A stretch of DNA of 5,570 nucleotides, from contig CAZYOC010000285.1 in NCBI GenBank assembly GCA_964648415.1, forward strand, positions 1 through 5,570. The letters run 5' to 3'. This document shows positions 1 to 5,487 of this stretch, piece by piece. The notes under the pieces are model-generated. The model did not search any database. It was given only the letters and a program-made list of their open reading frames with translations, and was not told the origin of the DNA. Positions within the stretch are counted from its first letter, which is position 1; each line of letters opens with the position of its first letter. Made by a program: the position numbers and the translations under genes. The DNA comes from G963669175 sp964648415. GTDB taxonomy: Bacteria; Electryoneota; Electryoneia; Electryoneales; Electryoneaceae.

Positions 1-69
1 GTAAAGATGCGCCTTGTCCTGAGACAAATGACGCAGCTCAGAAAGCATCATAGCTTGTGCAACGGAACA

Positions 70-861
70 CTAGAGACCTGTCGGCTCCTCGGGAAGCATT
101 TCGCCGGTCTCCAAGTCAATCCAGAACGTCCCGTAGTACTCCATTACCACCCGGGCGTATTGAGAACCGTCGAAATACAGAGAACTCGCAATGTCCACTG
201 TTACATCCGCTTGAGCGGGACCCGTTCCAACCGTTTTGGTCAAGCCTGTCATCAGGGTCATGTCGCCCACAGGATACGTCTCCTCCACATTGCGTTCGAT
301 GACAATATTGTCCGCGCTCCATTCGTGCAGTAATTCCACATCCACCTGTACCGGATTGTTCGCCGGAGTCACAGTTCCGGACACAGTTCGTTCGCCATAA
401 TCCTCTATGGTGCGCTGTGTATCTTCCGGGGCGATGTTGATCAGCTCCAGTACGCCGTTGTGGTCCACATCCACAGTCTGCTGCGGCGTATCAAGCGTAC
501 CCATGATGGTCGTGGCTCGCCGAGCCCGAACCGTTTCGTTGGGAATATAGATCTCGGATTCGTTCCCATTTTCATCGTAAAACGTATGATCGAAGGTATA
601 GGTCAGCCCCTCACGCGTAAACGACGTGTCGATCATGCTCTCTTCATCCAGGTTCCAGTACGCGATCAGCCCGGCCTGCGGATCCGCAATTAATCCGGCG
701 ACATCTTCTATGACGGCGCTCAGCTCATCGTTGTTCGGCTCCACGTTGACATTGACCGGATTGTCTTCCGCATCCTCTTCATCGCAGCCTATGGCGAACA
801 TCATCAACATCGCCAGTACTCCGACCACCAACCAGCTACCCTTTCCTGACCGCATGACCAT
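70..861 (-). CDS. Putative lipoprotein of unknown function
   Basis: I do not recognise the family. The 263-residue product begins with a basic n-region (MRSGKG), a hydrophobic stretch at about residues 10-24 and a lipobox FAIGC, so Cys26 should be lipidated; it is the only cysteine in the protein. The mature protein starts Asp-Glu-Glu and has an acidic, Asn/Pro-rich linker to about residue 47. The rest alternates polar and hydrophobic residues without further membrane segments, which suggests a beta-rich secreted domain. Asp at +2 after Cys would, by the E. coli Lol rule, favour retention in the inner membrane; that rule may not hold in this organism. Two starts are possible: ATG at 861, directly behind GGAAGAGGGGG, and ATG at 855, with GAGGGGG six bases upstream. 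Both give the same signal peptide. It follows hemW on the same strand after 322 bp, so it probably has its own promoter. The reading frame and signal are clear; the function is unknown. Confidence 0.85.
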   Translation of the reverse strand: MVMRSGKGSWLVVGVLAMLMMFAIGCDEEDAEDNPVNVNVEPNNDELSAVIEDVAGLIADPQAGLIAYWNLDEESMIDTSFTREGLTYTFDHTFYDENGNESEIYIPNETVRARRATTIMGTLDTPQQTVDVDHNGVLELINIAPEDTQRTIEDYGERTVSGTVTPANNPVQVDVELLHEWSADNIVIERNVEETYPVGDMTLMTGLTKTVGTGPAQADVTVDIASSLYFDGSQYARVVMEYYGTFWIDLETGEMLPEEPTGL

Positions 862-888
862 CCCCCTCTTCCGTTTAACGATATCTAC

Positions 889-917
889 ACAATACGGTGA
901 TGGATGGGCCGGGGCAA
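889..917 (-). promoter_or_regulatory. Candidate sigma-70-like promoter for the lipoprotein gene
   Basis: On the minus strand TTGCCC (912-917) and TATTGT (889-894) are separated by 17 bp. Each matches the E. coli consensus at 4 of 6 positions. The start of transcription would fall near 882, leaving a leader of about 20 nt that contains the purine-rich ribosome-binding site. Position and spacing fit well, but the hexamers are weak and the organism's sigma factor preferences are unknown. Confidence 0.35.
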
Positions 918-971
918 GTGACAGGGATCATTCATTCGCCCGATGGAAGGAAGCAGGCTACGCTTCGCTTC

Positions 972-997
972 GGTTCCTGCCTTCGCAGGAATGACAA
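972..997. repeat. Dispersed palindromic repeat, copy 1 (ATTCC type)
   Basis: TTCCTGC (974-980) and GCAGGAA (985-991) form a perfect 7-bp stem around the loop CTTC, followed by TGACA. The same layout occurs at 2669-2688 and 4582-4601: GGATTCC, then YGC, a four-base loop, GCR, then GGAATGA. This copy has GGTTCC in place of GGATTCC on its left side. Such elements are common non-autonomous repeats in bacterial chromosomes. It lies between hemW and the lipoprotein gene. Confidence 0.7.
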
Positions 998-1007
998 CAT
1001 CGGGTTC

Positions 1008-1021
1008 AATCAATATTGATT
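1008..1021. promoter_or_regulatory. 14-bp perfect palindrome, possible operator
   Basis: AATCAATATTGATT is its own reverse complement. It lies about 150 bp upstream of the lipoprotein start and 16 bp from the palindromic repeat. A dyad of this kind fits a dimeric regulator site, but it is far from the proposed promoter and AT-rich palindromes can arise by chance. No factor can be assigned. Confidence 0.25.
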
Positions 1022-1063
1022 TTCAAGAACTACTACAGGAACAATTCAGATCAGGTTGACTCG

Positions 1064-1099
1064 TTGGCCTTGAAACCCGACAGTAAACTTTCGGGCCAA
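1064..1099 (-). terminator. Possible stem-loop downstream of hemW
   Basis: TTGGCC (1064-1069) pairs with GGCCAA (1094-1099), and CCCGA (1076-1080) pairs with TCGGG (1091-1095). The two pairings share two bases, so they are alternatives or form a stem with an internal bulge. The structure lies about 85 nt past the hemW stop on the transcribed strand. No U-run follows, so it is not a standard intrinsic terminator; it could be a 3'-end stabilising or Rho-assisted structure. Confidence 0.25.
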
Positions 1100-1183
1100 A
1101 CTACCTCTTCAGAACAACTACTTCAGTACAACAACGAGAGCAATATATGGATATCTTCCAAATATTCGACTGTACGAAAAAGC

Positions 1184-2488
1184 TCAAATCCCTTCACTAA
1201 TACTCGTTTCCAGAACATCTGCAATCAGTAATCCCTTACGTGAGTAGCGCAGCTTTCCCTTTGCGCGAAGGATGAATCCTTCCTTTTCAAACAGCAGCAC
1301 GTGCGGGCTTGGCCAGCTCGCCCCTGCTTCTCCAGCCAATTCTTCCAATCGGCTCTCGTCAACGCCTTCGATGAGCCGCAACCCCAGCATGACAGCCTCT
1401 TCAAACCGTTCCCGTACGCTGAGCACCTCTTCCCCACCTTGTCCGTGACCTCGCCTGGCCACAGTTACCAACCAATTATCCAACGTCTGCGCATTCCAGC
1501 GCCGGGCATATCTGTCGGGTTCGAAACTATGGGCCGCCGGACCAAGCCCCATGTACGAGCTACCGTCCCAATACGACAGGTTCTGCACACAGCGCCGTCC
1601 CGGACGCGCCCAGTTGGAAACCTCATAATGCTCGTACCCGGCCTCGGCCAGTAGGTCCATGGCGGTCTCGTACTGGCGAAGCTCAAGCTCTTCTTCAAGT
1701 TGGAAAGCGTCGTTGCCCTTCTGCGTCGCCATGGCGTAGGGTGTGCCGTCCTCAATGGTCAAACCGTAACAGCTCACATGCTCCGGCCGCCAGGCAATCA
1801 CCTCTTCCAGGGTTTGTTTCCAGGCGGCGTAGTTCTTCATAAGCGCCTCGTAGCTGTGCTTCTCAGCGATGCAGGTGGAGCAGATGGGATCATCCAGATT
1901 CGAGATCGCCTGGTGACGTCCTTTCCGCTGGTCTCGCGCCACCCGCGCCGTCTGCACCCCGAAGATCAAGTCCACTCCGATGTTCTCGAAGCCGGCCTCA
2001 CGCAGCACTGTGTAGGCCTGTCGCGACTGGCCGGCATCGTGGATCCGGCCCAGCCGTTTCAGGATCGCACGGTCCAATGACTGCACGCCCAGGCTGGCCC
2101 GGTTGAAGCCGAGCTCGCGCCACGCGGCTGCTTTTTCCGCATCAAACGTGCCTGGGTTGATCTCCAGCGTTCGTTCGGCGCTCGCAGTAAACGTGAAGCA
2201 CCGCTCCAGGATCCGGACGAGGCGAGTGATTTGCCCGGAGGTCAGCAGCGAGGGCGTCCCGCCGCCGAGGTAGAGTGATTTGACATACCGGCGGCGATAT
2301 GGCTCCCGTTTTGCCCAGCAGACCGCCTCTGTCTCGAGCGCTTCCAGATAGGCCGCAATACGAGTCGCCTCGCTGCCGTCCAGTCCGATTTCGCACGATT
2401 CAAAGGCGCAGTACGGGCACTTGCGAATGCAAAACGGGACATGCACATAGAGGGCATAGTGAGTATCTGTTTGCCTGGACTCGCTCAT
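1184..2488 (-). CDS. hemW: HemW-like radical SAM protein (heme chaperone family)
   Basis: This 434-residue protein belongs to the HemN/HemW radical SAM family. CxxxCxxC is at Cys20, Cys24 and Cys27 (HVPFCIRKCPYCAF), binding the 4Fe-4S cluster. The position after the third Cys is Ala-Phe rather than the extra Cys of true HemN, which points to HemW, a heme chaperone, rather than coproporphyrinogen III dehydrogenase. The SAM-binding GGGTPS is at 75-80, LEINPGT at 108-114, LGVQS at 133-137 and DLIFG at 173-177. The HemN C-terminal domain covers roughly 340-430. Family members usually have about 370-400 residues. The excess here is a segment at about 179-222 with a CxxC (Cys203, Cys206), where relatives have a short PGQT-containing loop. 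The HNxxYW motif linked to heme binding in HemW reads QNLSYW (302-307). These changes suggest a divergent HemW or a paralogue. Only a weak purine-rich site precedes the ATG. A 41-bp tandem array lies upstream. Confidence 0.88.
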   Translation of the reverse strand: MSESRQTDTHYALYVHVPFCIRKCPYCAFESCEIGLDGSEATRIAAYLEALETEAVCWAKREPYRRRYVKSLYLGGGTPSLLTSGQITRLVRILERCFTFTASAERTLEINPGTFDAEKAAAWRELGFNRASLGVQSLDRAILKRLGRIHDAGQSRQAYTVLREAGFENIGVDLIFGVQTARVARDQRKGRHQAISNLDDPICSTCIAEKHSYEALMKNYAAWKQTLEEVIAWRPEHVSCYGLTIEDGTPYAMATQKGNDAFQLEEELELRQYETAMDLLAEAGYEHYEVSNWARPGRRCVQNLSYWDGSSYMGLGPAAHSFEPDRYARRWNAQTLDNWLVTVARRGHGQGGEEVLSVRERFEEAVMLGLRLIEGVDESRLEELAGEAGASWPSPHVLLFEKEGFILRAKGKLRYSRKGLLIADVLETSISEGI

Positions 2489-2539
2489 GGCGGCTCTGCT
2501 CTCGTAGCTCCCGGTAGTCTGACTCGATCATGATGTAGC

Positions 2540-2681
2540 GATGTCATTCCCGTGGAAGAGACTGACTCAGCATCAACAACGATGTGATTCCTGCGGAAGA
2601 GACTGACTCAGCATCAACAACGATGTCATTCCTGTGGAAGAGACTGACTCAGCATCAACAACGATGTCATTCCTGCGGAAG
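2540..2681. repeat. 41-bp tandem repeat array, about 3.5 units
   Basis: Full units lie at 2540-2580, 2581-2621 and 2622-2662, with a partial fourth at 2663-2681. Each starts GATGTSATTCC and ends CAGCATCAACAAC. The last 27 bases of the three full units are identical, and variation is limited to unit positions 6, 12 and 14. The first 19 bases equal the left arm of the dispersed palindrome, so the array looks like a half-palindrome plus a 22-bp spacer amplified in tandem. A diverged spacer-like stretch (AGTCTGACTC from 2517) precedes unit 1. The spacer contains TGACTCA, a near-dyad. It lies 52 bp upstream of the hemW start. Confidence 0.9.
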
Positions 2682-2692
2682 CAGGAATCCAG
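2663..2692. repeat. Dispersed palindromic repeat, copy 2 (ATTCC type)
   Basis: ATTCCTGC (2669-2676) and GCAGGAAT (2681-2688) form a perfect 8-bp stem around GGAA, flanked by GATGTC and CCAGT. It is the only complete palindrome in the tandem array and forms its outer end. It has the opposite orientation to the copy inside the glycosyltransferase gene. If the promoter at 2700-2728 is used, it would be a hairpin at the very 5' end of the hemW transcript. Confidence 0.8.
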
Positions 2693-2699
2693 TTAAGTT

Positions 2700-2728
2700 A
2701 ATATACTACAATAGGTTATCCATAACAA
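2700..2728 (-). promoter_or_regulatory. Candidate sigma-70-like promoter for hemW
   Basis: On the minus strand TTGTTA (2723-2728, 4 of 6 to consensus) and TATATT (2700-2705, 5 of 6) are 17 bp apart, in AT-rich DNA. The spacer overlaps an inverted repeat GTTAT-CC-ATAAC (2715-2726), which could be an operator. Transcription would begin near 2693 and give a leader of about 200 nt containing the terminal palindrome and the whole tandem array. No better promoter is visible closer to hemW. Confidence 0.4.
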
Positions 2729-2996
2729 TCAAACATCGGACATAATTCTGGTTCTGAATTACTAACATATTGTATTTTTACACCTTGCCTGTACCCCCGA
2801 TCAAAGAGCATAGAGGGCAGACTCTTCTTGGGGATGTGAGTGGTTTCAATTCTGCGACAGTCTGTTCTGCAGGAATGTCAGCTTCGCTTGTATGCTTCTG
2901 TTGGAAGTCCCTCTTGAGACCCCACACCCCATACTCGACACTCATTTTTTATTTCTTACTATCCTTGCTATTCTGTTAGGAATTCCTGACCAAGGG

Positions 2997-3422
2997 CTAC
3001 CCCTTGATCCAGATAACCTTTTTCTCTTTCTTGATAGGCCGTTTGGGGATGATAAAATCGCACCGGTAGAGTTTACCGAGGAAGAATTGGTTCAAGAAGA
3101 AACTGATCGGCGTGTCGAGACCGGTGGTGGCGCAGGTGACGGTTCCGGTGAAGTCCCGGATCTTCCGCGCCATGCGCAGCACCTTCAGGCCGCTGATCTG
3201 AGTCTCCATGGAGATGTCTGTCACGACCCCGTCGAGCTCCGCGCCCTTTTGCCGCAGCAGTTCCACCCCCTCCGCGGCGTTGTATGCACGCAATACCGTC
3301 GCGCCGCGGCTCTCCAGGTCCGCTGTCAGCACCTCGGCGTATCTGTCGTTGTCATCGACAATCAGCACCCGTTTCATCACGGGCGGTTGTACTTTTCGTG
3401 TGAGGTATCTATTTTCCGCCAT
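2997..3422 (-). CDS. Stand-alone response regulator receiver (CheY-like)
   Basis: This is a single receiver domain with no output domain. From residue 16 it reads MKRVLIVDDND, with the acidic Mg-binding pair Asp23/Asp24, the phospho-acceptor Asp69 in VVTDISM, the switch Thr/Ser region at VTCATTG (95-101) and Lys127 in FIIPKRP. Relatives normally have Lys-Pro adjacent; here Arg128 lies between them, and only 14 residues follow Lys127, so the last helix looks short. Two starts are possible. ATG at 3422 is preceded by GGAAAGGG and adds 15 residues. ATG at 3377 gives the standard CheY-like beginning but has no ribosome-binding site nearby. I kept the longer form with moderate confidence. Its start codon overlaps that of the divergent glycosyltransferase gene. 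No sensor kinase is in the window, so the partner is unknown. The 3' part is less GC-rich than the 5' part. Confidence 0.88.
   Translation of the reverse strand: MAENRYLTRKVQPPVMKRVLIVDDNDRYAEVLTADLESRGATVLRAYNAAEGVELLRQKGAELDGVVTDISMETQISGLKVLRMARKIRDFTGTVTCATTGLDTPISFFLNQFFLGKLYRCDFIIPKRPIKKEKKVIWIKG
3387..3415 (+). promoter_or_regulatory. Weak candidate promoter for the glycosyltransferase gene
   Basis: TTGTAC (3387-3392) and TATTTT (3410-3415) are 17 bp apart and match the consensus at 3 and 4 of 6 positions. Transcription would start about at the ATG (3421), implying a leaderless message, which would fit the lack of a well-spaced ribosome-binding site; GTGAGG lies about 15 bases upstream. 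It falls within the receiver coding region if the longer receiver start is used. Speculative. Confidence 0.22.
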
Positions 3423-5217
3423 GGCCCTTTCCCGTGCAGATCAAACCGAAATATACGGTTTATTCCACGACCGCGCCGCCCTGCTGATCCTCGGGGTGTC
3501 CTTCGCGGTGCGCCTGTTGCTGGCGTCCACTGTCGGCCCCGGGTTCGACGAAGCCTACTACCACGTGTACAGCCTGCACCTGGCCGGGGGCTACTTCGAT
3601 CACCCGCCGTTGGTGGCGATCACCGCCGGGCTGGGACGCTGGCTCACCGGCTGGCAGCATCCTGTCACCCTGCGCTTCGGCGCGGTGCTCTGGTTCACCG
3701 TCACGCTGGCGGGGTTCTATGTCCTGGCGCGGGCGCTCTACGGCAGATACGCCGGCCGATACACGTTGCTGCTGGCCCATGTGGCGCCCTACTTCCTCGT
3801 CGGCGCAGGCGCGTTTGTCATCCCCGACAACGCCCTCACCGCCGCATGGGTCTGGGGCCTCTATGTCGCCTGGTTGATTCGTGAAGAAAAGCTCAGCCGC
3901 CTGCCCGGGTTCCTGCTGCTGGGAGTGCTTACCGGCATCGGGCTGCTGGCGAAATACCATGCCGTACTCCTGCCCGGCTCGCTTTTCTTCGCCGCGTTGT
4001 TTGACCGCAAGATCCGGAGCTGGTTTTTCGACTGGCGGCTATACCTGGCCCTCCCGGTGGCGGCGCTGGTGTTCAGCCCCTGCATCCTGTGGAACGCTCA
4101 GAACGACTGGATCTCCTTCGCCGAACAGTTCGGCAAGAGTGGTTCGGGAGGGGTTCGGCTGCGCTTCGACCTGCTGGGCCAGGCGCTCGGCGGGCAGCTC
4201 GCCTACATGACGCCCTGGCTGCTGGTGGCGCTCTGGGCCGGCTCCCTGAAGCGACGGGCGCATGAGGTCGAGGACCGCTGGCTGCTGCCCTTTTTCCTGC
4301 TGCCGGTGGTGGCGTTCACGCTGATCGGGTTGACCCGCACTGTGCTACCCCACTGGACCATGCCGGGCTACCTGGCGGCGCTGGTGCTGAGTGCGGGGGC
4401 GTTTGCCGGTGGAGTGCGGTCTCCTCGTGATCGTGCAAGATCCGATTCTGTTCACGAGGCTCCCGATCCCGGTCGTGTCAGATCCTTAGCGCAGCGGAGA
4501 TCTGACACCGAGGAGGGCAGTGCGCACGACACATCCGGGGACACAGATGCCGACGACAGCGCTTCGCAAGACCATGACTGGATTCCCGCCTACGCGGGAA
4601 TGAGAGAGGCGAAGGGGCATACTTCCAGGGAGGAGCGTTCTCCCGGTGGCGACAGTTCTCCCTACGAGGACCATTATTCTGATAAGGAAACTCACCGCCG
4701 CCTGCCGACCTGGACCATCGCCGGAATCGCGCTCAACCTGTTGCTGGTGCTGCTGGTAATCGTGCAGACGCATTCCGGCCTGCTGCCCCTGCCGCAAAAG
4801 GGCGATCCCACACTGGACCCGTTCGGCTGGGAGCAGACCATCGCCTGGTTGGACGAGACCGGGCAGCTGCGCGACGACGACCTTATCTTCGTGCACAAGT
4901 GGTTTTCCGGCGGCGAGGTGACGTGGGCGGACCGGAACCGGCATCCGGTGGTCAACATCGGCAGCGAGCTCCACATGTACGCCTGGTGGGCGCCGCCGTC
5001 GGAACATCTCGGCGGCGAGGGCGTGTTCATTACCCAGGGGCGTTACATCCGTGACAAGGATGTCGGCCCGTTGCTGGAGGCGCGGTTCGAGCGTGTGCAG
5101 GAACTGTATCCGCCCGACTGGCGACGGGGCGACGAAACTGTGGCGATGCGCGTCTGGCGGGTGGAAGGCTTTCACACGCCGCCCGAGGTTTCCTACGGTC
5201 CATCAGCAGGTGAGTAA
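3421..5217 (+). CDS. ArnT/PMT-like membrane glycosyltransferase with in-frame insertion
   Basis: This 598-residue integral membrane protein is of the GT39/GT83-like type, enzymes that transfer sugars from polyprenyl-phosphate donors on the periplasmic side. After a first membrane segment (about 20-36) comes GFDEAYYHVYSLHL (41-54), whose Asp43-Glu44 matches the family's catalytic-loop acidic residues, then YFDHPPL (58-64). PDNALTAAW, AKYHAVLLP, NAQNDWISF and PHWTMPGYLAAL (310-321) follow in family order across about ten further hydrophobic segments. Residues about 334-427 are hydrophilic, Ser/Asp/Arg-rich and unlike the family; they are encoded by palindromic repeats. A last membrane segment (431-452) leads to a soluble C-terminal domain, probably periplasmic. 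The start is ATG 3421; the frame is open further upstream, but that part is antisense to the receiver gene. The acceptor (lipid A, glycan or protein) cannot be told. The next gene starts 2 nt after the stop. Confidence 0.88.
   Translation: MALSRADQTEIYGLFHDRAALLILGVSFAVRLLLASTVGPGFDEAYYHVYSLHLAGGYFDHPPLVAITAGLGRWLTGWQHPVTLRFGAVLWFTVTLAGFYVLARALYGRYAGRYTLLLAHVAPYFLVGAGAFVIPDNALTAAWVWGLYVAWLIREEKLSRLPGFLLLGVLTGIGLLAKYHAVLLPGSLFFAALFDRKIRSWFFDWRLYLALPVAALVFSPCILWNAQNDWISFAEQFGKSGSGGVRLRFDLLGQALGGQLAYMTPWLLVALWAGSLKRRAHEVEDRWLLPFFLLPVVAFTLIGLTRTVLPHWTMPGYLAALVLSAGAFAGGVRSPRDRARSDSVHEAPDPGRVRSLAQRRSDTEEGSAHDTSGDTDADDSASQDHDWIPAYAGMREAKGHTSREERSPGGDSSPYEDHYSDKETHRRLPTWTIAGIALNLLLVLLVIVQTHSGLLPLPQKGDPTLDPFGWEQTIAWLDETGQLRDDDLIFVHKWFSGGEVTWADRNRHPVVNIGSELHMYAWWAPPSEHLGGEGVFITQGRYIRDKDVGPLLEARFERVQELYPPDWRRGDETVAMRVWRVEGFHTPPEVSYGPSAGE
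4423..4459. repeat. Inverted repeat A inside the glycosyltransferase insertion
   Basis: CCTCGTGA (4423-4430) and TCACGAGG (4452-4459) are perfect 8-bp inverted repeats around a 21-nt loop. They sit at the left edge of the extra segment, just after the last family-like residues (AGAFAGG). The element is translated in frame. It may mark the terminal inverted repeat of a small inserted element or be a hairpin of its own. Confidence 0.55.
4475..4508. repeat. Inverted repeat B inside the glycosyltransferase insertion
   Basis: GTGTCAGATC (4475-4484) and GATCTGACAC (4499-4508) form a perfect 10-bp stem around a 14-nt loop. Read on the minus strand it starts GGTGTCAGATCTCCGC, which matches 15 of 16 bases at 5489-5504 downstream of the PGPGW gene. 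This suggests a second dispersed repeat family, distinct from the ATTCC type. Confidence 0.65.
4576..4605. repeat. Dispersed palindromic repeat, copy 3 (ATTCC type), in frame
   Basis: ATTCCCGC (4582-4589) and GCGGGAAT (4594-4601) form a perfect 8-bp stem around CTAC, flanked by GACTGG and GAGAG. It is translated as DWIPAYAGM, a peptide that typically results when this repeat type lies in an open frame. It lies in the middle of the extra hydrophilic segment of the glycosyltransferase and breaks neither frame nor stop usage. Confidence 0.85.
5208..5214 (+). promoter_or_regulatory. Ribosome-binding site of the PGPGW gene
   Basis: AGGTGAG lies five bases before the ATG at 5220 and overlaps the last codons of the glycosyltransferase gene, whose TAA is at 5215-5217. 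This supports the ATG chosen and suggests translational coupling of the two genes. Confidence 0.75.
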
Positions 5218-5219
5218 AC

Positions 5220-5456
5220 ATGCAGGACAAGACGTTACGGCAGATTGTGGTGTTTGTCAGCGGGATGGCCGTCATCCTGTTCGGGACCGCTCTGCTGGTG
5301 CTGCCCGGCCCGGGACTGGTGACGATCGCGCTCGGTCTGGCGCTGCTCGCCACGGAATTCTCCTGGGCGAAGAAAATCATCGAGCCCTTCAGTCGCTACG
5401 CGAAAGACGCTACCAGTAAGGCGATGGACAAGCTGAGGGAACGTAAGCGCAGGTAG
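5220..5456 (+). CDS. Small PGPGW-family transmembrane protein
   Basis: This is a 78-residue membrane protein with two hydrophobic segments (about 9-28 and 33-45) joined by LPGPGL, with PGPG at 29-32, followed by TEFSWAKK and a basic, helical tail ending in RERKRR. The layout matches the PGPGW family (Pfam putative transmembrane protein PGPGW), whose role is not established. Length is typical for the smaller members. The positive tail suggests both termini are cytoplasmic with a hairpin in the inner membrane. It starts 2 nt after the glycosyltransferase stop with a good ribosome-binding site, so the two genes form an operon. A functional link with sugar transfer is only inferred from this arrangement. 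Confidence 0.85.
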   Translation: MQDKTLRQIVVFVSGMAVILFGTALLVLPGPGLVTIALGLALLATEFSWAKKIIEPFSRYAKDATSKAMDKLRERKRR

Positions 5457-5487
5457 CCAGGACATGCCCTCGGTCCGGGATAGAAGA

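Larger units (their letters stand above)
862..1183. other. 322-bp spacer between hemW and the lipoprotein gene
   Basis: No credible gene is seen here. The spacer holds, in order along the plus strand, a candidate promoter for the lipoprotein gene, one copy of the ATTCC-type palindromic repeat, a 14-bp perfect palindrome and a possible stem-loop downstream of the hemW stop codon. The part from about 1000 to 1180 is AT-richer than the flanking genes. Short open frames in it have no ribosome-binding site and no recognisable protein features. Confidence 0.7.
2489..2996. other. 508-bp spacer between the receiver gene and hemW
   Basis: No convincing gene is present. Next to hemW is a tandem 41-bp array ending in a dispersed palindrome (2540-2691), then a candidate minus-strand promoter (2700-2728). 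From 2730 to 2996 the sequence is AT-rich. It includes GCAGGAATG (2869-2877), which may be a decayed half of the palindromic repeat, and an imperfect palindrome centred on AGGAATTCCT, just past the receiver stop. A 69-codon open frame on the plus strand (2770-2979) lacks a ribosome-binding site and recognisable content, so I did not call it. Confidence 0.65.

Noticed and set aside
1016..1231. A 71-codon open frame on the plus strand overlapping the hemW 3' end.
   Set aside because: No ribosome-binding site, Ser/Asn-rich random-looking content, and it runs antisense into hemW.
2540..2681. The regularly repeated units could be taken for a small CRISPR array.
   Set aside because: The units are directly adjacent, the parts between the identical 27-bp segments differ at only three positions instead of being unique spacers, and no cas gene is nearby.
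2770..2979. A 69-codon open frame on the plus strand with a hydrophobic end.
   Set aside because: It has no ribosome-binding site, odd composition and lies in an AT-rich spacer; nothing supports translation.
2991..3006. CAAGGG-CTAC-CCCTTG hairpin at the receiver stop codon as a terminator.
   Set aside because: The 6-bp stem spans the stop codon itself and is not followed by a U-run on the minus-strand transcript.
3208..3420. The glycosyltransferase frame is open back to an ATG at 3208, giving a 669-residue protein.
   Set aside because: Those 71 residues are antisense to the well-supported receiver domain, are Ser/Arg-rich without family similarity, and the first membrane segment follows naturally from ATG 3421.
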